From the NCBI RefSeq assembly GCF_032884065.1, contig NC_088883.1:23679637-23743636 (forward strand): 64,000 nt of DNA, written 5' to 3'. The notes beneath the pieces were generated by a model. That model saw nothing but the letters and a program-made list of their open reading frames with translations. It ran no database searches and was not told the origin of the DNA. Positions 1 through 10,794 of this stretch are shown piece by piece. The translations under genes and the position numbers were made by a program. Every line of letters starts with the position of its first letter. The first letter of the stretch is position 1. The stretch is from Artemia franciscana. Lineage: Eukaryota; Arthropoda; Branchiopoda; Anostraca; Artemiidae.

Positions 1-1904
1 TCCAACACCTCTATGATTTAGACATAACAAATATTATAATGTCTGCTTATAAAATTTGTAATTTTGAATGATGTTTATCATATCACTCAAATAAAAGAAT
101 AAACATAAGAGACAATTGGCTTTAAGTTAAAAGCGGATATCGTCTTATTTTCGAGTAAAATATATTAAGTGGAAATGTTGGTTTAAAAAAGGCTGAACTT
201 TATTAAGCATAAATATTGCTTTTTAACGGACTAAACCTTATAGACCAAAATCGGATTAACGTAGAGTAAGCTTATTTCCCGGGAAATATTCAACTCTGCA
301 TGGAAAAATTTTCTCCTCCCCCGCATAAAATTCCTCCATAGAAGGTCCCTCCCGAGTAAAATCTTTACTATCCTAGGGAGATTAACCCCCAGACGGCTCT
401 ATCCTCCCTGCCAATTCCTCCTTTCTTGCGGACCTTTTCGCTTTGAATAAATATCCTTAGGACACTTTCAGTTGAAAAAATAAGTTATATATTTTATTTC
501 TGATCGTTCTTTCAAGCTATGCCAAAAACCCCACACCCTAAAAGAAATTTTTCATAGGTCGTCCCCTCTCCCTCAACGAAAAGTCTTTCCTACTGAAAAT
601 TTCCCCATGGAAAATTTATTCTGGTGATAATCTGCGCATGGAAAAATTCTCCTGCAGAATAATGATGTTTATCCTGCCGATTGTCCGAAAGGTGTATCTC
701 AAAAATAGATTTGGGCTTGAAGTTGGAAGTTTCTGAGAATGCTTAAAGGAGAAAATGGATGGAACGAAGGGCTATGCATCCATGCTACTGCTGATACCAG
801 TAGGAAGTTCACTTTTAATCATGGATCCCTAATCCTATCCAACAGTTGCAGTTCCGTTTTTGTTGTAGTTCTACTGACAGAAATTTTACTTCCCAATCCT
901 TCTGTTTGAAGCTAGTGTTTCCACTTGGCATTGTACAGAAAGAAGTAGGCAGAAGTATGTAGATTGGAAGTAGAAACGAAATTCAAATATAAGTAGAAAA
1001 TAAGTAGTTTACGTATAATTTGTTTGAATATTTGAATAGGAAATTAGACTTTCCAAGGCTCATATAAGGCTCGGATAAACGACTTTCATTGCAAAACCAG
1101 CACAAAAATTGAAAGGGATAAAATCAGATGAAATTAGATCTACGTTGTATGGGCAACGTGAGGTGCTACGGCAACGTTTGTTCAGCTTCGCCAAGCAAAG
1201 TGTTGCGAGAGCAACACTTTGGTTTTGTTTCCTCGTTTCGATTAAACACTGAAGTTGTTAATCTGTAAGGATCATAAAATAAACAAGTCCCCTACATGTC
1301 TTACCACTGGAACCAACATGGTCTTACAATCAAATACACCGGCAACAAATAATAGATACACCAACTAAGCAAACTCATTGCCAAGATAATTATGAACTAT
1401 CAGCAGACTGTTGCTTAAAACTTCCGTATATGTCTCTCAATTGGTATTGGCCTATTTTTGGTTTCAGTGTGTACCTTAATAATGAAGTTACCCCTTTCAA
1501 ACTTTCAAACTGGTACATCTCATGAAGAAAATTGTCTACCAAAAAATGAATGACATATACTATGATCAGCTCATCAAGAGCTATCGACTGCCGTCAAAAA
1601 AAAATAATCTGTGTTAGTTCAAAAGTTGACTTTTTTTGCCGTAAGCCAAGTTTCTAACATCATCACTTAGAAAGGAGCAAAGGATAAACTCTAATTTCTG
1701 TAGCACTGAGAGAACTTTTAAAGTTTAAGAGGCACATCTGATACCATTTCTTTATAGCAATCCCAAGTGCAAAAAAAAAAACAACAAAAAACGAATGATA
1801 AACTCAGTCGATGTTTCTGTAAATTTTTCTATTTATCACTATTATCTATTATCACTTATGAGAATTTTTCAATTATCACTTAAGATATATTGGCTGTGGG
1901 GCCG
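1..1904. other. Unassigned AT-rich DNA
   Basis: I see no gene here. Short ORFs are overlapping six-frame noise without recognisable motifs. C-rich segments near 300-420 and 540-650 resemble the C-rich dispersed repeat at 29.8-30.2 kb. A perfect hairpin lies at 1196-1221. Confidence 0.5.
1196..1221. repeat. Perfect 11-bp hairpin
   Basis: CAAAGTGTTGC and its reverse complement are separated by the loop GAGA. The flanks repeat the word GGCAACGT (1151-1178). It may be the terminus of an unrecognised element; no function is inferred. Confidence 0.6.
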
Positions 1905-2469
1905 GCATTGCCTGACATTCGTCAGGCAATGCTCGAAAGTTTACTCGTCCGTCGATACAGAGCACCAACAAACACGTAAAAAATGCTAATTCTGTAAGCT
2001 TTCGTCGGGCAACGCTCGAAAGTTTACTAGTCCATCGGCAGAGAGCACCAACGAACACATAAAAAAGCTAGTTCTGTAAACTTTCATCAGGCAGTGCTCG
2101 AAAGTTTATTTGTCTGTCGGGACAGAGCGCCAACAAAGACAGATTAAAGCAAATTTTTTACAGCATATAAGAAACAAAAGTTTGTCAACTTTAGTTGGAC
2201 AATGCTCAAAATTTTACTAGTTTGTTGGAACAGAGCGCTAACAAACACAGATTAAAGCAAATCCTTTAAAGCATATAAGAAAAAAAAGCTTGTCAGTTTT
2301 TGTTGGACAACACTCGAAAGTATACGGGTCTGTTCGCACAGACCACCACTAGCAAACACAGAATGAAGCTAATTCTGTCAACTTTCATCGGGGAAGAATA
2401 TAATAAAACATACATAGCGCCAACAAACACATAATTAGTCGGGCAATTCCCGATAGGGAATTGCCCGAC
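1905..2469. repeat. Tandem array bounded by two hairpins
   Basis: A degenerate array is phased by the word CTCGAAAGTTTA at about 1932, 2015, 2097, 2205 and 2313, giving spacings of roughly 83, 82, 108 and 108 bp. Each unit also carries a 'CAGAGCGCCAACAAACAC'-type word. The left edge is a perfect 12-bp hairpin (1905-1916 with 1921-1932, loop ATTC). The right edge is a perfect 14-bp hairpin (2438-2451 with 2456-2469, loop GATA). Both hairpins are built from the array's own GTCGGGCAAT-type word. No coding potential is seen. Confidence 0.7.
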
Positions 2470-2560
2470 AACATCTCTGTTTATACGTAAAAAAGCAGCT
2501 GACCAGAAATTGCAGCAATTCGGAATGTCAGAAATACAGCATCGGGGATGAAACCGATGG

Positions 2561-3195
2561 TGGGTAAAATTCTAGTTAATTGACTTTTTGTAATCTCGGG
2601 AAGGGTTTAGATTAGAAAATGAAACTTTCAGGGATGGGTCTACAGGCTAAACTATGTCCCGGGAAGGTATTTTAAAGTACCCACCTCCCCTCCTTCTCCC
2701 TCTAGAGTACCCTGAAATTTGTCTACATGACAGGTCTATACCTATTGAAATTTTGACAGAACAACATTTTACCTTAATTTTCAGTTACTAGTTGCTTTTT
2801 CTCTGCCTTTAGTTCTGAAAAGGCAATTCTTGTTATTTGAGTAGAATTTTGAGCCATATCAATGTTTGTTTGTTTTTTTCAAAATTTAGGAAATGTATTT
2901 GCATATCTTTAAAACCTTATAAAATGGAATTGAGCAAAGCTATAAAGCTGAAAACAATTTTGCTGTACTTCAATTAAGCAGAGGATCTATTTTGCAAGGT
3001 TTCACTTTTATAACACACATATTTTTAAAGGTCATCAAACGTCAGGGCCCTCTAGAGGTAGGGAGAGTGGAGTTGGTTGGTTCAAAATACCTTCCCGGTA
3101 CATACTTTAGTCTGCAGATTCATCCCTGAAAGTTTAATTTTCCTAACCTAAGCCCTTTCTGAGATAGCAAGAAGTCAATTAACTAGAATTTTACC
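2561..3195. repeat. Foldback inverted repeat, ~155-bp arms
   Basis: The left arm (about 2561-2714) is the reverse complement of the right arm (about 3042-3195). Matching landmarks are TAAAATTCTAGTTAATTGAC on the left and GTCAATTAACTAGAATTTTA on the right. The roughly 330-bp centre has no recognised gene. The form is that of a foldback or MITE-type DNA element; no transposase is present. Confidence 0.75.
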
Positions 3196-3202
3196 CCGAT
3201 GG

Positions 3203-4335
3203 AGCCGAAGATCTCGCGGTAAATACTACATTAAGTATATTCGTTCTCAATTCGAAAGAGAATAGGGTCGAATCCATATACAACCCTAAGTGAATTCTTA
3301 ATGTTGTCGAAATACAGAAAATGCTATTTCACTAGGAAACCAAACTGGTTTTTTGTGAACGAGGGAAGCTCAAATTAGACTGCCATTTGTATCAAGTTCC
3401 AAAATGTCAAGGTAAGTGTGATTTTGAATTAGTGCAACATCGTATCTATAAGATACGAAAGTTCGGTGTATTGTATTGTGTCGTGCTTCGATAAGAGAAT
3501 ATGTATTGAGGACAAGGAAAAAGCCAGAACTTGGACGAAGCTTGTTTGTGAAGTTTGCAAGGAAAGAAAGAAAGATGAGATATTTTGAATTCAACCCATA
3601 TTATCAAGCTACCCACTAGCAAAAGCATCATTCTGAAGAACTGAAAAACAGAACTGAGGTGAAGATCAAGCCAAAGAAAATGCAAAAGACGACCCTGTTT
3701 GACATTCCGAAATAGCTTCGGCCAGGTGGCTCGCAGAAAACCCCAGAAGAATCTGTGGTTGACGATAGTGATCTTGAACAGCAAGATGTAAGCATGAGTC
3801 AATTTAGCGCAGTGAAAAGCATTGAATCAGTCTTTAGAGGTGCCTCTTCTTTTAGTGCCTCAGAGTCACAGCCTCCTCGCGTCCTCGTTGTAAGTGTAAT
3901 TCTACACGTAATAAGTTAGAGAGGTAAATCTCCCGAAATTTGGACACTAAACGCATAAACTAGCTGTTACAAACTTATCTGATTAACTAATTGTGGGCAA
4001 ATTTTATCGTCAAACAGAGCTGAAAAATATGTTTCCCTAAAGATGTAGTTATCGCCTTTTGAGACAATTTCAGTTGTACGTAATTAAGACGAACTAAATA
4101 CTAAAATGAAGGAGTATTAAGAATTTCAGGTAGGGAGAAAGAATAAAAATTTGATTAGTAGACGATTACTTTGAACTAACAAATAAGAAATAATTAGCAA
4201 TTCTTTTAGCTGAGCAGTTGCAGGTTGTTCGGTTACAAAAGATAGCCCGGTGTATGAGGCAGCAATTGTTCTGTTCCAAATATTGAGCGTCCTTATATTG
4301 AATCATTTTTTGGTACAAGAAACTGGATATGGAAT
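3203..4335. other. Unassigned, no supported gene
   Basis: A plus-strand stretch around 3480-3600 reads as a Lys/Glu-rich, cysteine-containing peptide with stops, which may be a decayed coding fragment. I could not assign it to a family. The remainder shows nothing recognisable. Confidence 0.4.
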
Positions 4336-4674
4336 AATAATAATCATAATTTATTTCTTACCCACAACAACACTATAAAAGTATTAAAATGTGGAGTACA
4401 AACAATTAAATACACACAAAAAAAGCAAAACATACAAAAAATGAAAAGTAATAACAATATAAATTTTTTACGTTAGGCTAATACAACAAATTAAATAATA
4501 CACACAAAGGGGATAGGCGCGCAGAAGCTGTACTGGAGAGTTGTCTGTGAAGAATCTCCAACTTTAAAGTTATATCAGGAACTGAAATTTTTTTAACAAG
4601 AGTCCGGTTTTTTGTCCAAGGTTTAAGATACAGAGGAAATTTGCAAAATTTGAAATAATTTATCCGAATTCTTT

Positions 4675-5770
4675 TTAAATTACCATTATTAAGAAGGGGA
4701 AAAGACCGGAAGCATAAAGGACAGAATGATCACAGAAAGTAGAATAAAGCTTAGCCATTGCACGTCTATTATACTTCCCTCTATTTGCAACAATTTTTGC
4801 ATAACCAATCTGAATCTTTTTACTTATATCACAAACAGTACGCTGACGTAAGCTCAAAAGATTGTTAGTAATAGAGATACCAAGCCAACGAATACAATCA
4901 ACAAGAGGGATAGTGAAGTTATTACAGTGAAGGGGAGTAGCAGTAGTACAGTTATAGGGAAGAAACTCACATTTATCTATATTAATTGAAAGGCCAATAT
5001 CAGAGAAAGCATCAGAAACTATAGAGACCATTGTGGAAAGACCCTTTTTGGAACGGCTAATCAGAAGCAAGTCGTCAGCATACGCAAGATAAGAAACATC
5101 CGCAAGACCAGAAAGGTATGTACCTGAAATCTTAGCCAGCACACTAGAAATACAAATCTTAAAAAGCGTAGGGGACAGAACACCACCCTGCCTAACTCCC
5201 CTTCGCATTCTTATAATAGTGTCTGGTGCAGATCTTAATTGAAGAAACGAATTTGAATACCAAAACCTAAGAAGCAATATAACAGAGAGATTGACCCCAG
5301 AATTATACAAGGAAAAAATGAGCTGACTATGGACCACGCTATCAAACGCTTTCGAAAGATCCAAAGCACAAATATAAAGACCATTTCCCTTGGAAGAATT
5401 ATCAGCCAATAGAGAAGACAGAATCTTATGCGCATGCTGACAACCCACCCCACTCCGAAAACCAAATTGGTTCTCATCCTCAATAATATTACTAGTCAAA
5501 AATGGTAGAAGGATATACTCAAAAACCTTACTAATATTACAAGATACAGTAATAGGTCGATAGCAAGAACAATCTGTCGGTGAATTTCTCCTTTTTAAAA
5601 TTGACAAAACAGTGCCACACAGAAAACTCTCAGGTACGTATGAAGTACATAGACACATTTGAAAAAGAAGCTGAAAGTGAGATATAATGGGGGTGCATTC
5701 AATCGGCATATGCATCTTAGAAATACCATCCTTATCTATTTTAAACTTTTGAATCAGATTTTAAACTTTT
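4675..5770 (-). pseudogene. LINE ORF2, reverse transcriptase part
   Basis: This is an RNA-directed DNA polymerase that would copy the element RNA at the nicked target. The open frame 5715-4675 (346 residues) holds the RT core in order: SCYRPITVSCNISKVFE, NQFGFRSGVGCQHAH, CALDLSKAFDSV, GVRQGGVLSPTLF and the catalytic YADD of LAYADDLLLI, then a thumb region (CIRWLGISI). The upstream linker (KSLKSDSKV, a shift, then KIDKDGISKMHMP) resumes from the endonuclease side through a frameshift near 5755. The C-terminus stops at 4675, shortly after the thumb, so it may be truncated. The catalytic aspartates are kept, but the multiple breaks make it inactive as a whole. Confidence 0.85.
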
Positions 5771-5831
5771 AACAGCATTAATTACGGAAGAAAAAGATAT
5801 GGGCACTATATGGCGTTGCGAAAACGTTGAA

Positions 5832-7159
5832 CTAAATAGGGGGAGGGGTAAGAAGGCGAGTATATACAGAATGTACTGAATAATTAATCACTGAAAAAAT
5901 CGAAGAATAATGTTTATACCAAGCTGAAGGTGGAAGGCAATTACTTGTCATAGTTTCATCATTTATCTTATCAGGATTGATCACTTTTCGCCAATCCTCC
6001 CTACTTACAGGGAAATCCATACCGCAGTAACGTGCCGACCTCAGATAACATTTATAATTGGTTTTAGTTTTACGCTTGATATCAGCGACACACCCAGAAC
6101 TTGGCCGACCACATTCATTCCATATCTGGAGCCATAATTTTGCTTTATTTTTTATCGACTTTAAACAAGGGTCCATTGACCAGATAGGTTTTTGTGTTCC
6201 TTTATGAATACGTTGTCGAGGTACGTTAGCTTTTTCTGCCCTTTTCATACACATCACAAGTTGGTTATAATAACAGTCAATATCGGCTTTACCATTCGTA
6301 TGTACCTGGCGCTGAAGAAGATGATATGGAACACGTATGGTAGAAAGAAGGGTTGTCAAGGTAGAGATGTAGTGCGGTATATTGGCTTTGCTCCAATTAC
6401 TTTTTTCAAACCGCTTCGATTTTTCTCGCGAGCAATTGGTTTCCGATAGATCAATATCCATTGTAAATGTCGCTGAAATTGGCATGTGGTCAGTATCTTG
6501 CTCGTTAACATGAATAGAAGCAGAAGAGATAATACCAGGCGAGCAAATAATATGGTCAATATCACTTGTGCTTCCAGAATGATGAACATATGAAAAATTG
6601 TGGGATTTGGGCACAACCTGGTACGAAGGAAGACACTCAAAAAGCAATTCACTTCTCACAAGCAATTCACTTCTCACAAGCAATTCACTTCTCACAGAAG
6701 ATCGATTAATATCAGTATTTAGGTCCCCAATTATTATATACTGTAGAGAGTTTAACAGTACCTGATTCACAAGATTCTTAAGCAGACCACACGCCTTTCC
6801 GAATTTAGTTAAGGATCTGATCGAGTATCCTTCATATGGGAGATAAGAGTTTATAAATACAATTCTGCCGACAAGCACAGCCAAAAACAATTCGTCGGAG
6901 TAGAAGAGTACTGGGGAGGGTAGATGAATGTCCCGTTTAATGACACAGGCTAGTCCGCCGGAAAGGCGACCGCCAGTAGCTTTTGCTGGACTCAGGAACG
7001 CAGTATGATGCTGACTTCGACGCAAAAAATTCAAACTTCAAGCAGTGAGAAGATGCTCCTAGAGGCATACCAAATCGTAGGAACAGTACAACTCATAAAA
7101 AAATCCTTATCTTTGGTGCCATTTATAAAGAACGAAATAACTGAGATTGATGCACTCAT
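5832..7159 (-). pseudogene. LINE ORF2, endonuclease part, broken
   Basis: This is an AP-type (exonuclease-endonuclease-phosphatase fold) endonuclease that would nick target DNA. The N-terminus starts at the ATG overlapping the ORF1 stop and reads MSASISVISFFINGTKDKDF. The frame shifts in a 7-T run near 7100 and then reads YELYCSYDLVCL, a stop, EHLLTA, a stop, before the open frame of 400 residues begins at 7034. Visible family motifs are GGLACVIKR, IIIGDLNTDI, SDIDHIICS and TDHMPISATF, which match the catalytic GDxN and S/TDH boxes. The open frame ends at 5832. The linker to the RT continues in another frame (5850-5750), so at least one more frameshift follows. A triplicated 18-bp unit lies inside (see 6648-6701). 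Confidence 0.85.
6648..6701 (-). repeat. Three 18-bp in-frame repeats in the endonuclease
   Basis: The hexapeptide RSELLV is encoded three times in tandem between the GDLNTDI motif and the distal part of the endonuclease. The repeat length is a multiple of three, so the frame survives. Family members normally have no such repeat here, so it is probably a replication-slippage expansion. Confidence 0.8.
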
Positions 7160-8262
7160 GGTTGAAAGGTGGATTTGCACTTTATTCGATTCTTAATAAC
7201 GGGGCAGGAAAAGATATAGGAAGGGTGTTTTTTGCAGCAATTGGCGCAATTGGGATCAGCAATGCATGGCTCATCTTTTGTTGATATGTGTGGCCCTCCA
7301 CAACGAGCACATTTCAGGAGAACGCTGGGACAGAAGTACTGTAGATGGTCTAGTGATCGGCATTTAAAACAGCATTTGGGTAGGTCCTTAAACTCATAAA
7401 CAGGAAAAATTTCATAGCCTACTCTGAGGCCATGCTTGAAAAACGTAGATTGCGCAAAAGAATCCAAAAACTCGATTTTCACAGACTTAGATAGGCCCAA
7501 TCTCTTATCATCTTTGATACCGTGTTGGCTTCCGAGTACCGTAATGTCAACGTCGGTAGGAATATTACGTGATATACCAAAAAACCGCTTGGAAACCACT
7601 TTTGTTGTAGTACCGGAGATTAAGTTCTGGATTGACGAGCAGAACTCCTCCGTAGCAGACTTGTCCATATTAATATACCACTTGTCATTGATGGGCTTCA
7701 CGCTATGTACTAATTCATGTCCAGTAATTTGGTCTATAGCAGCTTTTCGCTTAAGAGGGTCAGATAAGGCGTCCGGCACCTTTGAGACGATAACTGTTGC
7801 ATGCGAATCTAGCACTGAAGCCGGCTTGGGTAATTGGGGGAAGCTCAGTTCATAATTGTCAAATTTTGAAGACATTACCAAAACAACTTCATGGATCTCA
7901 TTAAATTTTGAGAATAAAGAGGTGTAGGCAGTGGCAGGGAGGCAGGGTACTTCCGTAGGACGCTTTATAACGAATGTCGGAACATCAGTGTCAGTCTTGT
8001 CAAGAGATTTTAATAAAGTAATTATGTCGCTGAAATGGCTAACCAATGCATTATTTCCCTTCCGAATAGGGAAATCTTCATGACCAGGACAAAGCTGCCA
8101 CAATAACGTCTTTGCCACCTTGACCGAATTAGAGTCAAAAAACTCGACTCCGTGCCTTTTAATCACGTCATCCTCTGCTCCAGCTAGCCAATTGCTCTGT
8201 ATAAAATTCAATACCGGTGAACAAACAAGGACAGGATTACCGTCACTGGTAACAGGCATCAC
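7156..8262 (-). CDS. LINE ORF1, Gag-like zinc-knuckle protein
   Basis: This is an open frame of 368 residues. The N-terminal two thirds have no motif I can name, but would correspond to the RNA-binding/multimerising part of a Gag-like ORF1. The C-terminal ~90 residues hold cysteine/histidine clusters of the CCHC type (CFKCRSLDHLQYFC, then CARCGGPHISTKDEPC, then CANCCKKHPSYIFSC), as in ORF1 proteins of jockey/I-type LINEs, which coat the element RNA. The stop codon overlaps an ATG (ATGA) that starts ORF2 in another frame, typical of termination-reinitiation coupling. The frame is intact although the rest of the element is decayed. The start is the first ATG of the frame. Confidence 0.85.
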   Translation of the reverse strand: MMPVTSDGNPVLVCSPVLNFIQSNWLAGAEDDVIKRHGVEFFDSNSVKVAKTLLWQLCPGHEDFPIRKGNNALVSHFSDIITLLKSLDKTDTDVPTFVIKRPTEVPCLPATAYTSLFSKFNEIHEVVLVMSSKFDNYELSFPQLPKPASVLDSHATVIVSKVPDALSDPLKRKAAIDQITGHELVHSVKPINDKWYINMDKSATEEFCSSIQNLISGTTTKVVSKRFFGISRNIPTDVDITVLGSQHGIKDDKRLGLSKSVKIEFLDSFAQSTFFKHGLRVGYEIFPVYEFKDLPKCCFKCRSLDHLQYFCPSVLLKCARCGGPHISTKDEPCIADPNCANCCKKHPSYIFSCPVIKNRIKCKSTFQP

Positions 8263-9344
8263 GCTGGTTCAATTAATTCAATAATAATAGCTCGATATTT
8301 TTGTTCTACAATTCATGCACAAATAGTTCTTTTGATAATCCTCTTATGTAGGTCAAGGTTACATGTCACTTTATCCTTAACCAGCTATTGCGAAACCTTG
8401 AATTATAATGAACTAATTTTCATTCGATGAGAGCTTATAGCCGAGTGTTGAAATAGTTCACAATTCTTAAGCTAAAACTCTAAGCTAACTTAAGCTAAAA
8501 GCGACCCGGGTCAATAGTAACCAAAACTCTAAAATATAGAATTTTGATACCAATAGCTACATCAAAACAATCACATTTTGATGCTGATTTTAAATATATA
8601 AGTCATCAAGTTTAGTCTTGTTCATCAAAAGTTACGAGCCTGAGAAAATTTGTCTTATTTTCGAAAACAAGGAGGAAACACCCCCTAAAAGTAATAAAAT
8701 CTTAACAAAATCACACCATCAGATTCAGCGTATTGGAAAACCCTAATGTAGGAGTTTCAAGCTCCTATCTACAAAACTGTGGAATTTTTATTTTTTGCCA
8801 GAAGGCAGATCACGGAAGCGTATTTATTTGTTTGGGTTGTTTTTTTTTCCAGGGGTGATCGTATCGACCCAGAGGTCCTAGAATGTTTCGAGAGGGCTAA
8901 TCCTAATGGAAATGAAAAGTTCTAGTGCCCTTTTTAAGTGACCAAAAAATTGGAGGACACCTAGGCCTCCTCCCACGCTAATTATTTTCCCAAAGACAAC
9001 GGATCAAAATTCTGAAATTGCTATTCTATTTAGTGTAGTCGAAAAACCTTATAACTATGTCTTTGGGGACAACTTACTCCCCCACAGTCCCCGTGGGAAG
9101 GGCTACAAGTTACATACTTTGACCAGTGCTTAAATATAGTAATAGTTATTGGGAAATGTACAGACATCTTCAGAGGGATTTTTTTGTTGGAGGAGGGGTT
9201 GAGAAGAGGGGGTATGTTGGGGGAGTTTTCCATCGAGGAATTTGTCATGGGGGAGAACATTTCCATGAAGGTAGCGCAGGATTTTCTAGCATTATTAAAA
9301 AAAAAAAACACTGAAAAAATAAATACGAAAAGTTTTTTCAGCTG

Positions 9345-9572
9345 GAAGTAAGGAGCAGCATTAAAACTTAAAACGAACAGAAATTATTACGCATATGAGG
9401 GGCTCACCTCCTCCTAATACCCCGCTCTTTACGCTAAAGTATTTTTAGTAATTTCAACTATTTATTCTACAGCTTTTGTGATTCAGGGGTCATTCTTAAT
9501 GAATTTGGACAAATTTTAAGCTTTAGTGTAAAGAGCGAGGTACTAACGAGGGGGTGAACCCCCTCATATATG
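9345..9572. repeat. Foldback module, subtype 1
   Basis: A left arm (AAGTAAGGAGCAGCATTAAA ... CCCGCTCTTTACGCTAAAGT) folds on a right arm (AGCTTTAGTGTAAAGAGCGA ... CCCCCTCATATATG). Related copies lie at 11659, 24351 and 50150. Confidence 0.7.
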
Positions 9573-9901
9573 TAATATAAACATGAGAATACAAAAGTTT
9601 ATTACGTAGGCTAATTTATAAGTTACGTATATCTTTTACTAATAAAAACATTTGTAAATAATCAAAAGTTCTAGTCGCCTTTTTAAGTAAACAAAAAATC
9701 AGAGGGCAACTAGGCTTCATCCCCTGCTGTTTTTTTTCTCAAGATCATTCGATCAAAACTATGAGAAAGCCATTTAGCCAAAAAAAAAAAAAAATATGCA
9801 AATTTTGTTTTAATTATTCCTCTGTGGAGAGTCAAAATCAAAACATGCATTGAGTCAAAAACGTTCAGAAATTAATAAAAAAAAACAATTTTTTTAACAG
9901 A

Positions 9902-10217
9902 AAGTAAGGAGCGACTTTAAAACTTAAAACAAACAGAAATTACTTCGTATATGAAAGGGGCTGCTTCCTCATCAACGTCCCGCTCTTTACGCTAAAGTTT
10001 TTTACTGTTTTGAAAAGAAGAGTTGAGAGAAAGAGTCAAACTTTAGCGTAAAGAGCGGGGCGCTGATGAGGAAGCAGTTTTTTACTGTTTTAAAAAGAAG
10101 AGTTGAGAGAAAGAGTCAAACTTTAGCGGAAAGAGCGGGGCACTGATGAGGAAGCAGCCCCTTTCATATAAGAAGTAATTTCTGTTCGTTTTAAGCTTTA
10201 ATGTCGCTCCTTACTTT
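9902..10217. repeat. Foldback module, subtype 2, with internal duplication
   Basis: The arms are AAGTAAGGAGCGACTTTAAA at the left and its near-complement TTTAATGTCGCTCCTTACTT at the right. They extend about 100 bp to the CTTTACGCTAAAG word. The central right half is tandemly duplicated (about 10010-10075 and 10093-10158, ~83-bp period). Related copies lie at 37072, 44323 and 50685. Confidence 0.75.
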
Positions 10218-10768
10218 CAGTTAAAAAAAACTTGTTTTTATTATTTAATTGTCATCAAGAATGTGGGGTTTGACTCATAAGAAGGAAGCAAGAATTGGTT
10301 GAAGTTTTCAAATGAATATATTGGAGCAAATGTTTCTACACAAAATGCCATGTATATTGACAGAGGAAACAAAAGTTTGACTTAGTTTATAGTCGGAAGT
10401 ATTTTTCTAAGGAGGAACCGTCTGAAGACCTTTCGTTAAAAACCTAATTTAGAACTTAATTTTGCATTGGGTTTATACTACTTGTCGAAAAATGAAATAC
10501 TTTCTCAGAAGCAGGGCCGTATCTACAGGGAGTTTATTCCCCCCCCCTGAAGTGTTTGTCAGACTCGTAAACACAGCGAAAATGTATCTAAACCAATTTT
10601 GATGTTTTTTCGTACCCCCCCCCCCCAAAAAAAAAAACAACAACAAACAGAAACTGCCTTGCTTAGAAGTCATACAGACAATTTTTTGCCCCTGGATCAG
10701 TGGCGTAATTTTGTCAAAAATCCAGGGGGGAAGGGAGTTGGAGAAAATTTGACCAAATCAAGTGAATT
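10218..10768. other. Unassigned spacer
   Basis: No gene is seen. It contains a poly-C/poly-A junction near 10612-10640 and C-rich low-complexity sequence. Confidence 0.4.
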
Positions 10769-10769
10769 T

Positions 10770-10794
10770 CAAACAGTTCGTGGTAACGAACTGT
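10770..10794. repeat. Palindromic head of the element
   Basis: CAGTTCGT and ACGAACTG pair around a GGTA loop. The same word begins the copies at 23449 and 43403 (there with one mismatch), each after different flanking DNA, which marks it as the element terminus. Confidence 0.75.

Larger units (their letters stand above)
4336..8275 (-). mobile_element. Degenerate non-LTR retrotransposon, antisense
   Basis: Read on the minus strand, the order is ORF1 with zinc knuckles (8262-7156), endonuclease (7159-5832), then reverse transcriptase (5715-4675), followed by a 3' region that ends in a short (ATT)n-like tail near 4336-4355. This is the two-ORF plan of jockey/CR1/I-type LINEs. The 5' limit near 8275 is inferred from the ORF1 start. 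ORF2 is broken by several frameshifts and stops, so this copy cannot be autonomous. The RT core word GVRQGGVLSP and the YADD box do not let me assign a clade with certainty. Confidence 0.85.
8495..10217. mobile_element. Truncated copy of the palindrome-headed repeat family
   Basis: From GCGACCCGGGTCAATAGTAA onward this matches the start of the elements at 10769, 23449 and 43403, including a TTTTGATACCAATAGCTACA word and a 'GATCGTATCGACCCAG' word. The palindromic head itself is missing. The right part contains two foldback modules (9345-9572 and 9902-10217). No ORF in it is recognisable. Confidence 0.7.

Noticed and set aside
2438-2469. Hairpin as a bacterial-type terminator
   Set aside because: There is no T-tract or gene upstream, and the window is eukaryotic; it is better explained as the edge of the array.
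3370-3802. Possible small gene near 3.4-3.8 kb
   Set aside because: The two overlapping minus-strand frames have no motif. A plus-strand cysteine-containing peptide has stops and no family I can name.
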